Assembly: GCA_035533275.1 (NCBI GenBank)
Contig: DATLUD010000083.1
Span: 1-23,091 of the forward strand
Origin: SCRA01 sp035533275
Lineage (GTDB): Bacteria; Vulcanimicrobiota; Vulcanimicrobiia; Vulcanimicrobiales; SCRA01
Reading direction: 5' to 3'
Length of the DNA: 23,091 nt
Below the pieces are notes generated by a model. It worked only from the letters and a program-made list of their open reading frames with translations. It did no database searches and had not been told where the DNA came from. The first letter of the stretch is position 1. Each line of letters opens with the position of its first letter. A program made the position numbers and the translations under genes. Of the stretch, positions 21,717 to 23,091 are shown one piece after another.

Positions 21717-22364
21717 ATGCAAGCAAGAGACGTTGCGTCAAAGCACGTCCATCACTCGGCGCTCTTGATGCTGCATTGGCAGAACAGCGTCGCCGATCCC
21801 AAGGGGATCTGGGGGAAAGACCTCTACCCGCAGATCGAGAAGAACGACTCGATCAAACACACGAAGAAAGCCCTCAAAGCAGCCCGCGACCACGGGATGC
21901 TGGTGATCTACGTCAACATCGGCTGGAGGCCGGGCTACCCCGAGATGCCGGAGAACCAGTACTATCCGCTGATGCAAGGCGCGAAGGACGCGAACAAAGG
22001 CCTGGTGGGAACGTGGGACGTCGAGGTCATCGACGAGCTCAAACCCAAAGAGCGCGACATCACCGTCATCAACTTCGGCTCCGACGGCTTTGAAGGCACG
22101 GACCTGGACCTGATCCTCCGAGCCCACAACATCGATCACGTCTACGTCAGCGGCCAATGCATCGAGCACGTCGTCGCCACGACGGTGAAGCGTGCCCTCA
22201 ACAAGGGCTACAACGCGACGCTCCTCAAGGACTGCACGAGCGGCTTCACCGACAGCAACTACAAGGCGATGTTGGACATCCTGCCGCTGTACGCCAAAGT
22301 CATGAACGCTCAAGAGTTCGTGGAGACCGCCGCGCCGGCGAAGGTGCTGGCGGGAACGCGCTAG
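21717..22364 (+). CDS. Isochorismatase-fold cysteine hydrolase-like protein with altered triad
   Basis: A 215-aa protein of the isochorismatase/nicotinamidase superfamily. The first strand reads ALLMLHWQNSV, so the usual catalytic Asp (in D-Q) is His20. The strand carrying the catalytic Lys reads TVINFGSDGFEGTDLDLILR (116-135) with Asn/Phe at the Lys position. The nucleophile loop VSGQCIEHVV keeps Cys148, and NIGWRPGYPE (67-76) fits the metal/substrate side. Length is normal. I recall a subgroup with an M-HWQN start and a changed Lys, so this may be a real subfamily rather than decay. A strong SD (GGAG, 6 bases from ATG 21717) and a long terminator-like hairpin after it suggest a single-gene transcript. 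Substrate unknown. Confidence 0.85.
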   Translation: MQARDVASKHVHHSALLMLHWQNSVADPKGIWGKDLYPQIEKNDSIKHTKKALKAARDHGMLVIYVNIGWRPGYPEMPENQYYPLMQGAKDANKGLVGTWDVEVIDELKPKERDITVINFGSDGFEGTDLDLILRAHNIDHVYVSGQCIEHVVATTVKRALNKGYNATLLKDCTSGFTDSNYKAMLDILPLYAKVMNAQEFVETAAPAKVLAGTR

Positions 22365-22377
22365 GCGACCCAGGGCT

Positions 22378-22414
22378 GCACGACACCCCGCGGATCTGCG
22401 CGGCGGTGTCGTGC
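22378..22414 (+). terminator. Long GC-rich hairpin after the isochorismatase-fold gene
   Basis: GCACGACACC (22378-22387) pairs perfectly with GGTGTCGTGC (22405-22414). With one bulged base at 22404 the stem extends by CCGCG/CGCGG to 15 bp around the loop GATCTG. It begins 13 bases after the stop codon. No U-run follows, so it may terminate poorly alone, but it would protect the 3' end of the mRNA. Confidence 0.6.
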
Positions 22415-22678
22415 GGGCCATGGAGGCGCCGCGAGGTTTGCGCTATTTGCCCTGTAGCGGTTCGATCTCCGGTAGGGCGCAGAACGCGCCTGCGGAGAAG
22501 CCCGACGAGCGCACACCGAAGACGCGGTTGAAACGCGCGCGGTAGTGCTCCCACGCGATAGCTGCGGCGAGCTCGCCGCTTCTCAGGCTTCGTGAGGCGA
22601 GCTCGCAGCGCCGGCGAGGGCACGCTCGATCGCCTACCGGTACGAGTGATCGGGAAGGGCGTGGCGAATGGAGACGCC
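22415..22678. other. Intergenic region upstream of the terminal GNAT gene
   Basis: No intact gene is seen here. A minus-strand frame (about 22443-22570) reads AAIAWEHYRARFNRVFGVR and then SSGFSAGAF before a stop at 22443, which looks more protein-like than random but has no recognisable start or family; it may be another gene fragment. The region also carries a pair of palindromes listed separately. Confidence 0.4.
22566..22606. repeat. Two copies of the palindrome GGCGAGCTCGC, 30 bp apart
   Basis: GGCGAGCTCGCC (22566-22577) is a perfect 12-base palindrome. GGCGAGCTCGC (22596-22606) repeats its first 11 bases. The start-to-start distance of 30 bp is close to three helical turns, so two dimers could bind the same DNA face. 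The pair lies 73-113 bases before the terminal GNAT start. As RNA the two copies could also pair with each other. Function is inferred from symmetry and spacing only. Confidence 0.4.
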
Positions 22679-23091
22679 ATGACTGACCAAGCGCTAGCAT
22701 GGCGTATCGAGGACGCCTGCATGATGGCATGGCCCGCCTTGCGGGAAGAGCGCATCCCGGGGTGGGTGCTGCGGTTCTCCGAGGGCCTCACCCGCCGCGC
22801 GAACTCCGCCAATCCGCTCCACGGCGGCATCGGCGATCCGGACGGCGTGATCTCCGCATGCGAAGGACGTTACCGCGCGCACGGCCTGCCGACGTTCTTT
22901 CGCATCCCTTCGATACTCGATTCCGCGATGGACCAACGGCTCGAAGGACACGGCTATAGCGTCGAAGGCAAGAGCGCCGTGATGCATGCCGATCTCCGGC
23001 GTGTCCCATCGCAATCGGACGCCGCGGCTGAGCTTGCGGCCGCGCCAGGCGCGGAGTGGCTGGGGGCGATGTCGCTTCTGCAACGGCATAC
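22679..23091 (+). CDS. GNAT family N-acetyltransferase, N-terminal part (runs off the window)
   Basis: An open frame of 137 codons from ATG 22679 continues past the end of the window. It begins MTDQALAWRIEDACMMAWPA, then GWVLRFSEGLTRRANSANPL, the typical opening of a two-part GNAT family (about 240-270 aa) whose first half is a degenerate GNAT-like domain. FFRIPSILDSAMDQRLEGHGY and VEGKSAVMHADL fit the same family. The acetyl-CoA motif would lie beyond the window. A GGAG SD lies 5 bases before the ATG. It is the fuller relative of the deleted gene at 19209-19550, with near-identical bases over the first ~90. Substrate unknown. Confidence 0.85.
   Translation, partial: MTDQALAWRIEDACMMAWPALREERIPGWVLRFSEGLTRRANSANPLHGGIGDPDGVISACEGRYRAHGLPTFFRIPSILDSAMDQRLEGHGYSVEGKSAVMHADLRRVPSQSDAAAELAAAPGAEWLGAMSLLQRH

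Noticed and set aside
1..23091. CRISPR arrays, insertion sequences, integrases or phage genes
   Set aside because: No regularly spaced repeats, transposase or integrase motifs were found, despite the number of decayed genes.

Overview
High-GC bacterial DNA with tightly packed genes, many overlapping by 1-4 bases. The secreted-protein families at 5985-6740 and 16805-17323 resemble ones I associate with uncultivated soil lineages such as Eremiobacterota (WPS-2). That placement is a tentative memory match; no rRNA or other phylogenetic marker is present.

Layout. (1) 1-4249, minus strand: a tRNA-Leu(CAA) whose 5' end overlaps the 3' end of a GNAT acetyltransferase gene, a lone oligopeptide-type substrate-binding lipoprotein, a small GlsB/YeaQ membrane protein and a 1-pyrroline-5-carboxylate dehydrogenase. 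(2) 4313-5919, plus strand: an alpha/beta-hydrolase esterase coupled to a small exported protein. (3) 5985-10327, minus strand: a PDH/BCKDH-type operon (E1alpha, E1beta, E2; ATGA junctions), followed by a deletion-damaged copy of a secreted-protein gene and another exported protein. (4) 10573-16785, plus strand: an ADP-forming acyl-CoA synthetase, a VIT1/CCC1 metal transporter, and a second, acetoin-dehydrogenase-like cluster. In the second cluster E2 is split into a free 102-aa lipoyl protein and a separate catalytic core with no E3-binding domain. (5) 16805-23091: the intact secreted-protein gene, a soxR remnant, a beta-propeller protein, an AbrB-Doc toxin-antitoxin pair, a collapsed GNAT gene, a HigA antitoxin whose HigB partner survives only as a 3' stub, a SEC-C protein with an Xre/MbcA/ParS-like C-terminus, a frameshifted remnant of an acyl-CoA synthetase, an isochorismatase-fold protein with an unusual triad, and a two-domain-type GNAT running off the end.

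How the genes fit together. The two 2-oxoacid dehydrogenase clusters should both make acyl/acetyl-CoA. The ADP-forming synthetase next to them could turn that thioester into ATP plus a free acid. No E3 (dihydrolipoamide dehydrogenase) gene and no lipoylation gene is in the window, so these must come from elsewhere. The AbrB-Doc pair looks intact and has a palindrome over its likely -10.

Two points stand out. First, the split E2, whose core looks AceF-like although its E1 partner is of the alpha2beta2 AcoAB type. Second, the number of genes reduced by loss of coding sequence: a secreted protein, soxR, GNAT, higB and acyl-CoA synthetase. For three of them an intact or fuller relative lies in the same window, so the losses can be read by direct comparison.
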